The notes under the pieces are model-generated. The model searched no databases. It was not told where the DNA came from and was given only the letters and a program-made list of their open reading frames with translations. Position numbers and translations under genes: made by a program. DNA of 33,326 bases from Chitinophagaceae bacterium (lineage in GTDB: Bacteria > Bacteroidota > Bacteroidia > Chitinophagales > Chitinophagaceae). The stretch lies in assembly GCA_019247775.1 (NCBI GenBank), contig JAFBAN010000065.1, positions 1 to 33,326 on the forward strand. The letters are read 5' to 3'. How positions within the stretch are numbered: position 1 is the stretch's first letter; every line of letters begins with the position of its first letter. Below are positions 8,212-16,563 of the stretch, piece after piece.

Positions 8212-8218
8212 CAAAATA
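8212..8218 (-). promoter_or_regulatory. Weak candidate -7 box for the L,D-transpeptidase gene
   Basis: On the minus strand TATTTTG lies six bases before the preferred ATG at 8205. It has one spacer base fewer than TAnnTTTG. If used, the message would be leaderless and the longer ORF start at 8253 would not be transcribed. Confidence 0.25.
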
Positions 8219-8255
8219 CAAAAGCTGTGCCTGTATACCGGGGCAGTAATCATAC

Positions 8256-8263
8256 TATCTTTA
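8256..8263 (+). promoter_or_regulatory. Candidate -7 box of the AraC gene, 4 bp from its GTG start
   Basis: TATCTTTA-AGGG-GTG matches seven of eight positions of TAnnTTTG and copies the spacing seen at uvrD (TATCTTCG-CGGG-ATG). It predicts a leaderless transcript beginning at or near the GTG. Confidence 0.4.
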
Positions 8264-8267
8264 AGGG

Positions 8268-9143
8268 GTGCAGCATATAGAGTTCATCCATACCAGTCAT
8301 TTCATCGACAACTATCACCGGGCAAAGGCGCCGGCGCACCTGTCGCTGTTCATCGAGTTTTTCTGGGAAACGGACTTTGATGGCATCTGGGCCGGGTACC
8401 CGGAGGGGTTTTCCGATATCCTGTTCCCCAACATAGGCTATACTTACCTGCTTAACCTGGGTACGCCTTTCATCATGCAGGTGGGCGATAAGAAGTTCCC
8501 GATGAAGACGGATGGGTTTCTGCCCAGGCAGAAAGCGCTGGAATGTTACCACAAGCCGGGTAACCAGCTGTTCGGCATCAAGTTCAGGACTTCGCCGATC
8601 ATGTTCGAGAAAAAAGTGAATTTTGCGGAGTACAGGGACTCGATATTTCCCCTCAGCTATCTTGCCGATGCCGGCGTGCTGCGGGATGCAAAGGCTGCCG
8701 GCAGTTTCGAAGAACGTGTAGAAATCCTGTCACGATATTTTTATAGCCTGATCAAACAATACGAGGGCTCCCTGCAGCCCATCCGCATCGTTACAGAGAT
8801 CCTGGCCGATTGCAACCGCGACAACTCCTTTTCCCGCCCGGTAGAAGAACTGGCCGCACAGTACGATATCTCAACCCGTACCCTGCAACGGTATTTCGAG
8901 ATCAATACCAGCATTAGCACCAAGCAGGCCCTGCAGATCATGCGCATCCGAAAAGCCACGGAGCATCTCGTGAATGCGCCCGCCAGCTTTCATTTCTCCC
9001 AATATGGCTACTACGACCATAGCCATTTTTACAAACACCTGAAGCAGTTCCTCCAGAAAAAGACCCTCGAAAAAATGGAGCCGCACCTGGAGCTTTTGAA
9101 AAAACTGCATGCAACCGAAAAACGCGAAACGCGAAACGGCTAA
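8268..9143 (+). CDS. AraC-family transcriptional regulator
   Basis: A 291-residue DNA-binding regulator. The N-terminal two thirds (about 1-165) contain HLSLFIEFFWETDF and FGIKFRTSPIMFE, as in the DUF6597-type sensor domain that often precedes AraC helix-turn-helix domains in Bacteroidota. The C-terminal domain has two helix-turn-helix units: EELAAQYDISTRTLQRYFE (about 188-206) and the later YGYYDHSHFYKHLKQF, which fits the conserved AraC second-helix signature. The only suitable start is GTG at 8268; no in-frame ATG occurs before the sensor domain. The final residues EKRETRNG are encoded inside the left arm of a hairpin, so the natural C-terminus may have been altered. The target is unknown; the divergent L,D-transpeptidase gene is a candidate. 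Confidence 0.88.
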   Translation: MQHIEFIHTSHFIDNYHRAKAPAHLSLFIEFFWETDFDGIWAGYPEGFSDILFPNIGYTYLLNLGTPFIMQVGDKKFPMKTDGFLPRQKALECYHKPGNQLFGIKFRTSPIMFEKKVNFAEYRDSIFPLSYLADAGVLRDAKAAGSFEERVEILSRYFYSLIKQYEGSLQPIRIVTEILADCNRDNSFSRPVEELAAQYDISTRTLQRYFEINTSISTKQALQIMRIRKATEHLVNAPASFHFSQYGYYDHSHFYKHLKQFLQKKTLEKMEPHLELLKKLHATEKRETRNG

Positions 9144-9177
9144 CGAATTCTCGTTTCACGTTTCGCGTTTGCGTTTT
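9119..9177. terminator. Hairpin of CGCGAAA words overlapping the end of the AraC gene
   Basis: AAAACGCGAAACGCGAAACG (9119-9138) pairs with CGTTTCGCGTTTGCGTTTT (9159-9177), giving 19 pairs with one bulged G. The arms are built from repeated CGCGAAA/CGTTT words. The stop codon TAA (9141-9143) lies in the loop. It may terminate the AraC gene and the convergent receptor gene. Confidence 0.65.
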
Positions 9178-9186
9178 CCGTTCCTT

Positions 9187-9212
9187 GTTCCTTGCTCGTC
9201 GGTTCCTTGTTC
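9187..9212. repeat. 26-bp dispersed intergenic repeat, copy 1
   Basis: The segment starts GTTCCTTGCTC and ends GGTTCCTTGTTC, abutting the stop codon of the receptor gene. A second copy at 32020-32045, near the biotin ligase stop, differs at only two of 26 positions. Each copy contains a direct GTTCCTTG word. Confidence 0.7.
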
Positions 9213-11665
9213 TAATTCCCTGCCCGCTGCCGCTCTTCTTCCGAACCCGTAGTTCTTCTTCTTGCGGCCTGCACAGTATTCTTTCCGAAGCGATAGGTAA
9301 ATACCAGGTTGGCTACGCGGGTCTCGCGGTAAGCATGCCATTTCTCCACGTAGTTGGTATAAGTGATCACTGCTTTGGGCAGATTGGTCCAGAAGATATC
9401 TGTGACATTAAAACGAATAGTGCCTTTGTTTTTCAGCACCGATTTCTGCACACCGGCAGCAATGCCCCATTGCGGATCGAGTACCATGAAGCCATACTGG
9501 CCGCCGGTGGTCAGGTTGCCGTTCAGCTCCAGCACCCAGCCCTTATCGAGCGTAAACGTATTGTTCAGGCGGTAATCGAATGCGGGCTTGCCGTTGTTGA
9601 GCGTAGTGCCACCGAGCTGCCCGTTGAATTTATTATAGTAGATATTGGCATTGTGGATCATGTTCCAATGCTTATTCACGCGCAGGGGCGCCGACATGGT
9701 GAGACCATAATAATCCGATGATTTCAGGTTGATCGGGATCTGCACGGTAACATTATCTGCCGAAGGAATATTCGGGAACACATCTTTGAACCTGGCGATC
9801 GCGATGTTCTGGCTATTGGTGGTATGACTGTAACCCAGTGTGAAATTGATGCTTTTCACCGTATAGTTCAGTTCATACGACCAGGTGAACTGCGGCAGCA
9901 GGCCCGGACTTCCCGTAGAATAGGTGGTTACATCGATCAGGAACAGGAATGGGTTCAGCTGTGAATAACCCGGCCTGTCTATGCGGCGGCTGACAGATAC
10001 GCCAAGGGTCTGGTCTTCCTTGATCTTGTAGTTAAAGAAAGCGCTGGGGAACAGTTGGAAATAACTGCTGTCAAAAAAAGTATTCCCTTTCACCTGGTGC
10101 GTTTTCACATGAGTGTGCTCCCCGCGCAATCCCAACTGGAGGTTGAACTTCTTGAATTCCTTACTGAAATTCAGGTAACCGGCATTATTGGTTTCTTCAT
10201 AGAAAAAGCGGTTCGTTTTGTTTACATCGTCTACCGGGGTTCCGCTGCTCATATCGAAGAATTTGGCATCGTTATCCGAAGACACATAACTCGTTTTAAA
10301 ACCTGTTTCGAACTTTGCGCCGTTCTTCAGCGGATTTACATAATCCACTTTACCTGTTTTCAATTTCAGGTTCCCGGTCTGATCGCCGTTGAGGATATAC
10401 GAAGGTTGCTGGCTGCTGCCATTCAATTTGTAATATTGGGTGGAGGTCGTCGATACCGAGCCAGAGTGATATTCTCCATAGTCCAGGTCGGCAGTAAGTT
10501 CCTGGCCGGGCGCGGCGAACGAATGCTTGAAATTAAGGTTCACCACGAGGTTGTTATTGTCTCCATCATTCGTCGCCTGTGTCTGGAAAGTGGAGGCAGA
10601 TTGGTGCTGGGCATCTATAACCGTAGAATTGTTGAGCGTGCGCGGCGCAAAGTCGCTGATATTTTTAGTGAGCACGAAGCCTATAATATTTTTCTTGTCG
10701 GGAAAAAAATCTGCCCCGGCGCGGATCGCATGAAAATTGGAAGGGATCTTGGTGTAATTGTCTTTCAGATCGCCGCCCACATATGCCCCGTTGGTGTAGA
10801 AGTTCCGGTCCAGGATAAGGTGATTCAGGCCCATACGGTACGAATAGTTATAATTACCGAACAGGTTCAGTTTTTTGTCGCGGAAGTTGAAAGTGGTGCC
10901 TGCATTCGCTTTCGGATAAATGCCTTGTCCGTAACCTGCCGTAGCTGTTCCGTTAAAACCAAGACGCTGGTCTTTTTTCATGCGGATATCGATAATGCCG
11001 GAATTGCCCGATGCATCATATCGCGCTGAAGGATTGGTGATGATATCGATCCTTTCGATGGCACTGGAAGGAAGACCGCGTAAATAATTGGCAAGATCGG
11101 CGCCGGTGAGCGGAGTGGGTTTTCCATCGATCATGATGATCACACCCTGGCGTCCGCGCAGACCGATCGCATCGTTCTGGTCTATTGATACCCCGGGAGC
11201 CCGCTCCAATACATCCATCGCTGAGCTGCCGGCGCTTACTATGCTATTCTCCACGTTTACCACCAGCCGGTCCGTGAGCTTTTGAATGAAAGGCTTGCGG
11301 CCGGTAACCGTAACTTCTTTTACTTCCGCCGAGGTTGCCGTCAGCGCCATTGCCGGCAGTTTGATATTTGCATCCGAAGCACTGAGCGTAAACACACTGC
11401 TGTATCGTGTCGCGAAATTCAGCACCGACACTTTTATAAGATAAGATCCGAAACGGATATTATCGAACTCGGCCAGACCCGCTTTGTCGCTGATCGCTAC
11501 TTTAACGAGGGAGGAGTCTTTGGATTTCAATAATTCCACCGTCGCATTTTCTACAGGCTGTTGCTGGGTACTGGTAACCGGTACTGAAATCTTTCCGCGT
11601 TCGGTCTGTGCCGCTGCAGCCGCAACTATAAAAAAACCGGCGAAGGCCATGATCGTCTTTCTCAT
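9212..11665 (-). CDS. Outer-membrane beta-barrel receptor (TonB-receptor-like, OMP_b-brl_3 type)
   Basis: An 817-residue outer-membrane protein of the group with a carboxypeptidase-like domain, plug and beta-barrel. The signal peptide is MRKTIMAFAGFFIVAAAAAQ. Residues about 25-110 form the carboxypeptidase-regulatory-like domain (VENATVELLKSKDSSLVK). A plug domain follows (KLTDRLVVNVENS, VLERAPGVSIDQN, LRGRQGVIIMIDGKPTPL, IERIDIITNPSARYD; about 130-225). The remainder is a barrel with aromatic strands, including a RIDRPGYSQLNPF segment typical of the PF14905-type barrel. Such proteins are probably TonB-linked; the ligand is unknown. No SusD partner is adjacent, which argues against a glycan-uptake locus. 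It has its own upstream gap, 11666-11801, with no clear promoter. Confidence 0.88.
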   Translation of the reverse strand: MRKTIMAFAGFFIVAAAAAQTERGKISVPVTSTQQQPVENATVELLKSKDSSLVKVAISDKAGLAEFDNIRFGSYLIKVSVLNFATRYSSVFTLSASDANIKLPAMALTATSAEVKEVTVTGRKPFIQKLTDRLVVNVENSIVSAGSSAMDVLERAPGVSIDQNDAIGLRGRQGVIIMIDGKPTPLTGADLANYLRGLPSSAIERIDIITNPSARYDASGNSGIIDIRMKKDQRLGFNGTATAGYGQGIYPKANAGTTFNFRDKKLNLFGNYNYSYRMGLNHLILDRNFYTNGAYVGGDLKDNYTKIPSNFHAIRAGADFFPDKKNIIGFVLTKNISDFAPRTLNNSTVIDAQHQSASTFQTQATNDGDNNNLVVNLNFKHSFAAPGQELTADLDYGEYHSGSVSTTSTQYYKLNGSSQQPSYILNGDQTGNLKLKTGKVDYVNPLKNGAKFETGFKTSYVSSDNDAKFFDMSSGTPVDDVNKTNRFFYEETNNAGYLNFSKEFKKFNLQLGLRGEHTHVKTHQVKGNTFFDSSYFQLFPSAFFNYKIKEDQTLGVSVSRRIDRPGYSQLNPFLFLIDVTTYSTGSPGLLPQFTWSYELNYTVKSINFTLGYSHTTNSQNIAIARFKDVFPNIPSADNVTVQIPINLKSSDYYGLTMSAPLRVNKHWNMIHNANIYYNKFNGQLGGTTLNNGKPAFDYRLNNTFTLDKGWVLELNGNLTTGGQYGFMVLDPQWGIAAGVQKSVLKNKGTIRFNVTDIFWTNLPKAVITYTNYVEKWHAYRETRVANLVFTYRFGKNTVQAARRRTTGSEEERQRAGN

Positions 11666-11801
11666 TTTCTGTTCTTTGACCCAATATTCGGAAAGACGAT
11701 CCTGTTCGTAGAAGCCGTTTATATCAATCGCTTAATGGAGTAGATGAAAGGGTTGAAGCCAAAAAACTGATGGCGGATTTTTACATGAGCATAGTAGGGT
11801 T

Positions 11802-12026
11802 CAATAAAAGAAGAACGAAGTGAAAAAGAAAAGTTGGTGGTGGTAGCTGCTGAAAGGGTTTCGCTAAGAGCCAAGGAGAAAAAGAGGGTAGCAGGAGTGA
11901 GTTCTCCTTGGCTCCTTTACTCTTATCCACTCCTGGCGAAACCTATTCGCGTTCTGCACCGGATCGGGCTGATCGTACAATGAACAATCCTTTTTCTTCT
12001 TTTTCGACTTCGTTCTTCTTCTATTG
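11802..12026 (-). repeat. Intergenic structured repeat, locus 1, with inverted end blocks
   Basis: A 225-bp unit. Its left end CAATAAAAGAAGAACGAAG (11802-11820) and right end CTTCGTTCTTCTTCTATTG (12008-12026) are inverted copies with one difference. Inside, GGTTTCGC (11857-11864) pairs with GCGAAACC (11936-11943), and AGCCAAGGAGAA (11869-11880) pairs perfectly with TTCTCCTTGGCT (11902-11913). The core, read on the minus strand, matches the tandem units at 21481-21913 (GAGTGGATAAGAG, CACTCCTGCTACCCTC). The right end covers the last sense codon and stop of the cytochrome c peroxidase gene. The ORF at 11908-12105 is not a believable gene. The element fills most of the 355-bp gap; 11666-11801 shows nothing recognisable. 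Confidence 0.8.
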
Positions 12027-13094
12027 CCTGAACGGATCACTGTATTTCACATCCGCTATCGTTGTTACATCCGTCAGTGTCTGCAGGAAGGCCAGCAGTT
12101 TCTGACGATCCTGCGGAGCAACTGTATGCTGCGGAATGGGCGCAGTACCTGCAGCGCCCAACATAGCAGTAAGGCTCGGTACGCTGCCATTGTGAAAATA
12201 CGGAGCGGTATTGGCAATATTGCGCAGGCTGCCGGATTTGAACCGGTGCTGGTTGTTGATACCGGCATCAGTGGGGTCCGCTAACGCAAATGGCGCCTGC
12301 GGACTGGACGTAAGGAACATAGGCGGCGCATGACAACCTGCACAGGTAACATTGCCTGCGGTAAGGAACAAAGTCTCGCCATCGCGCTCATCAGCTGTGA
12401 AACTGGCCTGGCCCTGTTTTACAAGATCGTATTTGGATTGATACGTGATAATGGAACGAACGAACTGCGCCAGGGCTTTGGAAATCCTGTCCGAATTGAT
12501 ATTGCTGCTGCCGAATGCTTTCTGGAACAGTGCAGGATAATAAGAGATGCCCGCCACTTTTGTTTCGAGCTCCGTCAATGTCATACCCATCTCCACTGAG
12601 TTCTGGATAGGCATCAGCACCTGCTCTTCCAGTGAATTGGCACGCTCATCCCAGAACATTTTTCCCGATCGATAGAACCGGGTATTCAGCAAGGCCATGG
12701 AGTGCCGCGCCGTGACGCCGCCTTCGAAGCCTTTGCTTTTTATGGCCGAATCGGAAAATGAGAGGTCGGGCCGGTGACAACTGCCGCAACTGACGCTGTT
12801 GTTCTTCGAGAGCGATTTATCATAGAACAATACCCGGCCCAGTGTGGCGCCATCATTGGTAACGGGATTGGTGGCTGGCGTATTATCGTCTGTTGCCAGG
12901 CAGGCCAGGATATGACTCGGCAAAGGCAGATTGCTGTAATTGAACGCAGCGGCCGGCAATTGCGGCGTGGCGCTCGCAGTAAGGGTGCTCCCAGTGCCTG
13001 TTACCGTGCCCGAACTCCCCGACTTAGAACAATACTGAAATAACGATGCGCCTGCGATCAGGCAGCAGATGACCCCCGGTGTTTTATATTTCAT
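12021..13094 (-). CDS. Di-heme cytochrome c peroxidase (CcpA/MauG family)
   Basis: A 357-residue exported enzyme that reduces hydrogen peroxide with electrons from cytochrome c, or a MauG-like relative. The N-terminal hydrophobic segment with cysteine 22 (LFQYCSKSG) looks like an atypical lipoprotein signal. Two heme-binding motifs are visible: CGSCH (103-107) and CAGCH (251-255). The intervening region contains ARHSMALLNTRFY and MFWDERANSLEEQ, followed later by KSGSLRNIANTAPYFHNGSVPSL, all typical of the bacterial di-heme peroxidase fold. Length is normal. The last codon and stop (CAA TAG) lie within the end block of the intergenic repeat. The gene is single, with a 245-bp gap (13095-13339) separating it from the divergent hemerythrin gene; that gap holds no gene I can support. 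Confidence 0.93.
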   Translation of the reverse strand: MKYKTPGVICCLIAGASLFQYCSKSGSSGTVTGTGSTLTASATPQLPAAAFNYSNLPLPSHILACLATDDNTPATNPVTNDGATLGRVLFYDKSLSKNNSVSCGSCHRPDLSFSDSAIKSKGFEGGVTARHSMALLNTRFYRSGKMFWDERANSLEEQVLMPIQNSVEMGMTLTELETKVAGISYYPALFQKAFGSSNINSDRISKALAQFVRSIITYQSKYDLVKQGQASFTADERDGETLFLTAGNVTCAGCHAPPMFLTSSPQAPFALADPTDAGINNQHRFKSGSLRNIANTAPYFHNGSVPSLTAMLGAAGTAPIPQHTVAPQDRQKLLAFLQTLTDVTTIADVKYSDPFRQ

Positions 13095-13339
13095 AATGCA
13101 GATTGTACAGAACCTGGGATTGGCCTGGCGGGCACCGGATCAAACGCACATTTTACCAGGCAAACAATCCAATTGCTGTACATGAGATACATTTTGCGGC
13201 CAAAACCTACGCCGTTAACAAAAATTTACAAGGCTGAGCTTCCCGGCTGTAAGATGGACCGGCCGTTTATCCCAACCACATCAATATGTGATAGCTCAGG
13301 GCTTTCGATTAATGCAGTTTTGCGGGATAAGATTATCAG

Positions 13340-14017
13340 ATGGATCAGTTACGATTTAATCCTTTTCACCAGATACACCAGGGACTCCGCGCACTGCTTT
13401 ATGAAGCATCGATAGCGGTGCAGCATACCAATTTCACCAACGCCTACCGGGTCGGCATTACGCTTGGTCTTGTAGAAGAAATGATTGAACTGTTCGAAAG
13501 CCATGCGCATACGGAAGACAATCTTGTGTTCCCGATGGTCGCAGCTTTTGCACCGGATGTGGTAGATGCTTTTGAAGCGCAACACCTGCGCGATCACGAA
13601 TTAAGCAGGGAACTGACGGAATGCATCGCGCTATGCCGCACGGCCCCATCTGATACCGGGAAGCGGTTGGCAGGACAGCAGCTGCAACGCGCACTTGGCG
13701 AGTTCACCGCATTCAACCTTTCGCATATGAACCAGGAAGAGTCGATGGCGCTGGAGTTAATGCGGCAGCATTATACGGATGAGGAGCTGTATGCGAAAGA
13801 AGCCGAGATCGTAGCTTCTTTATCGCAGGAACACAAAGAACGCTCTGCCCGCTGGATGCTGAAAGGCCTTGCTGAGCACGAGATCGTGGCCTGGTACCGC
13901 AGGTTGAAAACGAACGCGCCGTCATTCACATTTGAGAGCTATCTGAAACTGGCGAAGAACGTATTGGACGAGGAAAAATTCAGGCGGGTGACGGAAGAGC
14001 TGGTGCTGGCGGGGTAG
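13340..14017 (+). CDS. Hemerythrin-domain protein (HHE cation-binding)
   Basis: A 225-residue cytoplasmic protein with a hemerythrin-like four-helix di-iron domain in the first 150 residues. Candidate iron ligands appear in family order: His10/His13 (FHQIHQGL), His55/His57 and Glu59 (ESHAHTEDNLVFP), His82/His86 (QHLRDHE) and the His/Glu pair in NLSHMNQEES. Members bind oxygen, store iron or protect against nitric oxide; which applies here cannot be seen. The last 70 residues include a helical tail (WMLKGLAEHEIVAWYRRL). It is divergent from the cytochrome c peroxidase gene, which also suggests a link to oxygen or peroxide. Its stop is only 4 bp from the stop of the convergent hybrid kinase. 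Confidence 0.88.
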   Translation: MDQLRFNPFHQIHQGLRALLYEASIAVQHTNFTNAYRVGITLGLVEEMIELFESHAHTEDNLVFPMVAAFAPDVVDAFEAQHLRDHELSRELTECIALCRTAPSDTGKRLAGQQLQRALGEFTAFNLSHMNQEESMALELMRQHYTDEELYAKEAEIVASLSQEHKERSARWMLKGLAEHEIVAWYRRLKTNAPSFTFESYLKLAKNVLDEEKFRRVTEELVLAG

Positions 14018-14021
14018 TTTA

Positions 14022-16424
14022 TCAGTTTTTCCGCAGCGAACGATACACACCTGTATAATGCAACACTACTTTGAACAGGTCTTCCGGAATGAACGGCTTC
14101 ACGATAATATCATCGATCCCCATTCCCTTTACCCGGTCTTCAACTTCTTTGGGAAGACTGGCAGTTAATGCCACGATCGGGATCCGTATCCCCTGCTCGC
14201 GCATTTTGCGGGTGGCATCATAGCCATCCATCACCGGCATATGCATGTCCATTAAAACCAGTTTGTATTGTTTTTGCTGTACCATATCGAGCGCTTCCTG
14301 ACCGTTCAGCGCCACATCGATCTGCGCACCCCAGCGTTCGAGAAAAGTGCGGGCTACAAGGATATTCACTTCATTGTCTTCCACCAGCAGGATCGACTGG
14401 CCAGCGAGGGGTTGACTTTCTTCGGTGGGCATTTCATTGCCTGCCTGTTCCAGTTGCTCGGCAGTTTCGTAGGCCTTGGTAAAATGCTGGGTGAAATAGA
14501 AAACGGATCCCTTATCGGGTGTACTTTCCAGATGCAGTTCGGAGCCCTGCAGTTCCAATAGCTTTTTGCAGATAGCCAGCCCAAGGCCGGTTCCTCCAAA
14601 ATGCCTCGAGGTAGAAGCATCTGCCTGGGTGAACTGTTCGAAGATCAGTTTCTGTTTTTCCTGGGCAATACCTATCCCGGTATCTTCTATAGAGATCGTA
14701 AGCGCTATGCTGGAACCGGTCTGCGATTCCACTTTCACATTCAGTGCCACATACCCTTTGCGGGTGAACTTGATCGCATTGCTGAGCAGGTTGGTGAGCA
14801 CCTGGCCAAGACGGTGAGGATCGCCGATCACACGGCTGCGCAGGCTGTTGTCGATATTCAATCGGAGCTCGATCCCTTTTTCTTCCGCTGCCGTGCGCAG
14901 ACCGGAATGGATATTCTTGAACACGGCCACGATATCCATATCGATCGATTCGAAATTCACCTTGCCAGCTTCTATTTTATTGTAGTCGAGGATGTCGTTC
15001 ACGATCGCCAGAAGATTATTGGCGGAAAACAGGAGTACGTTCAGCTGTTCTTTCTGCTCACTGCGTGGATTATCCCGGAGGATAAGATGCGTCATGCCCA
15101 GAATGGAATTCAACGGCGTGCGGATCTCGTGCGACATGGTAGACAGGAATTCGTTCTTCGCCTTCAGTCCCTGCTCCGCCTGCAGCTTCGCCTGTTTGAG
15201 CGCATAAGCGAAACGGAACGACAGGATAAGCGATTGCAGGAAAAAGAAAGCGATATAACCCGCGAACAGGATCCCTTTCTGTGCTTTCACGATACCGAAA
15301 TACTGCAGGTTGATGACTATGAACACCAGCAGTACCACTCCGGTGCTCATCAATGCATAACCCGCCCCGATGCGCTTATGCCGCATGGCCTGGATATACA
15401 CATAGAATGCATAGCCGATCACCCCGAACATCACCAGCAGAAAAGGATTGATGAGCTGGGTAAAGATCGCGGGAGGCGTTGCAAGCACCACAGCCGACAA
15501 TGCCAGGCAAAGGATCACCTGCCATCGTGTTACATGCTTGCTGGATTCATCGGGGTAAAGGTGTTTGGTGTACAGTGCAAAAAAAGCGATGCTGATAAAA
15601 AGGCTCAGGTATTCGAAATGCAGGGTCAGAGACCAGGGCAGGTCCGGAAAAATAGTATGCAGCACATACTGCCGCGCGCCGATGATGCGGTAACTGTAGG
15701 TCATCGCAAACAGCGCAAAATAAAGAATGGATCTATCGTGCCGGCCGAACAGGAACAGTCCGAAAAAGAAAAGTCCGCCCATAAAAAGACAGCCGGTAAG
15801 AATAAGGTCGAGCGCGGAATCCACATCGCGCTTGTGGAAGAGCTGGTCTTTATCGCCCAGCAATATTTCTTTGTAAGGCCCGCCTTTCGAATGCCAGAAA
15901 TTGGCAACATGTAATACCAGCTGCAGGGTGTCGGCGGGTTGCGTGATCTCTATTGTTTTGTTGATCCATTGCGGCGAGGCATTTTTTTCGAGACTATCGG
16001 GGTTTCCCGCGGCGGCGAACTCCTGGCCGTTCACGAAAAGCCTGTAGCTGGTATACGTATCAGGAAGCTCGAGCGCCAGCCGGCTGCTGTGCTTTGGAAG
16101 TAAAACGGTGAGTTTGTAACTGGCGTAGCCGGTAGAAGGAAGCAGCAACCCATTCACCGAAGTCTTATGCCAGAGTTTAGGAAAGGGAACAAAGGCCAGC
16201 GGCGGCGTAAGTGTATCGGCCGGAACGAGCAGCCGGTTCCAGTACAGGGCCCAATCGCCGGAAAGCGGAACAATATTGTGCTTAAGATCTGTATTGCGCA
16301 GATCGATCACACCCTTTGCGGCCACCGGACCGGAAGTTTGCGCATGACCTGCTGAAAAGAACAGCAAGGACAGGCTGAACAGCACGATATGATAGGGCCG
16401 GTATGTTTTGGTTATGCCGAACAT
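14022..16424 (-). CDS. 7TMR-DISM hybrid sensor histidine kinase/response regulator
   Basis: An 800-residue membrane sensor. A signal peptide (to about residue 28, GHAQ) leads to an extracytoplasmic beta-rich domain (about 35-200) of the 7TMR-DISMED type. Seven hydrophobic spans follow (about 205-405). A short coiled linker leads to the HisKA domain with His432 in STMSHEIRTPLNS, and then a HATPase domain with N box NLLSNAIKF, DTGIGIA and GGTGLGLAICKKL. The C-terminal receiver (ILLVEDNEVN, acceptor Asp in VLMDMHMPVMDGYDA, KPF lysine) is complete. This is a tandem kinase-receiver with no adjacent output regulator, so its partner must be elsewhere. Substrate of the sensor domain is unknown, possibly a carbohydrate-like ligand as inferred for that fold. 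Convergent with the hemerythrin gene. Confidence 0.93.
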   Translation of the reverse strand: MFGITKTYRPYHIVLFSLSLLFFSAGHAQTSGPVAAKGVIDLRNTDLKHNIVPLSGDWALYWNRLLVPADTLTPPLAFVPFPKLWHKTSVNGLLLPSTGYASYKLTVLLPKHSSRLALELPDTYTSYRLFVNGQEFAAAGNPDSLEKNASPQWINKTIEITQPADTLQLVLHVANFWHSKGGPYKEILLGDKDQLFHKRDVDSALDLILTGCLFMGGLFFFGLFLFGRHDRSILYFALFAMTYSYRIIGARQYVLHTIFPDLPWSLTLHFEYLSLFISIAFFALYTKHLYPDESSKHVTRWQVILCLALSAVVLATPPAIFTQLINPFLLVMFGVIGYAFYVYIQAMRHKRIGAGYALMSTGVVLLVFIVINLQYFGIVKAQKGILFAGYIAFFFLQSLILSFRFAYALKQAKLQAEQGLKAKNEFLSTMSHEIRTPLNSILGMTHLILRDNPRSEQKEQLNVLLFSANNLLAIVNDILDYNKIEAGKVNFESIDMDIVAVFKNIHSGLRTAAEEKGIELRLNIDNSLRSRVIGDPHRLGQVLTNLLSNAIKFTRKGYVALNVKVESQTGSSIALTISIEDTGIGIAQEKQKLIFEQFTQADASTSRHFGGTGLGLAICKKLLELQGSELHLESTPDKGSVFYFTQHFTKAYETAEQLEQAGNEMPTEESQPLAGQSILLVEDNEVNILVARTFLERWGAQIDVALNGQEALDMVQQKQYKLVLMDMHMPVMDGYDATRKMREQGIRIPIVALTASLPKEVEDRVKGMGIDDIIVKPFIPEDLFKVVLHYTGVYRSLRKN

Positions 16425-16512
16425 GAGGGTACAAAGCAGTGGCCGCTAAGTTACCGAAACCATAGCGGAAAATGGTTGCAACTGTTCTTTCGGATTTAAT
16501 TTTAGCAAGCTT

Positions 16513-16549
16513 TAGCTTTATCTTGCATAGCTCGTAGTAACATCACTAC
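16513..16549 (+). promoter_or_regulatory. Candidate -7 box and dyad upstream of the beta-lactamase-type gene
   Basis: TAGCTTTA (16513-16520) matches TAnnTTTG at seven of eight positions. Just downstream is a dyad, GTAGT-N6-ACTAC (16534-16549), which overlaps the expected transcription start and leader. A repressor site is possible. It is not the ACTAC-to-GTAGT order I would expect for a BlaI-type operator, so no regulator is named. Confidence 0.3.
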
Positions 16550-16563
16550 TAAAACATATCGTT

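Noticed and set aside
10055-11029. 324-residue plus-strand ORF inside the outer-membrane receptor gene
   Set aside because: Antisense shadow of an intact barrel protein.
13173-13415. 80-residue ORF before the hemerythrin gene
   Set aside because: It overlaps the hemerythrin start in another frame and shows no domain or consistent codon use.
14601-15914. 437-residue plus-strand ORF inside the hybrid kinase
   Set aside because: Antisense to a kinase with every motif in frame; composition rich in His, Gln and Arg, as expected for a shadow.
16534-16549. BlaI/MecI operator
   Set aside because: The dyad has the arms in the opposite order to the one expected, and no bla regulator is nearby, so only a generic dyad is reported.
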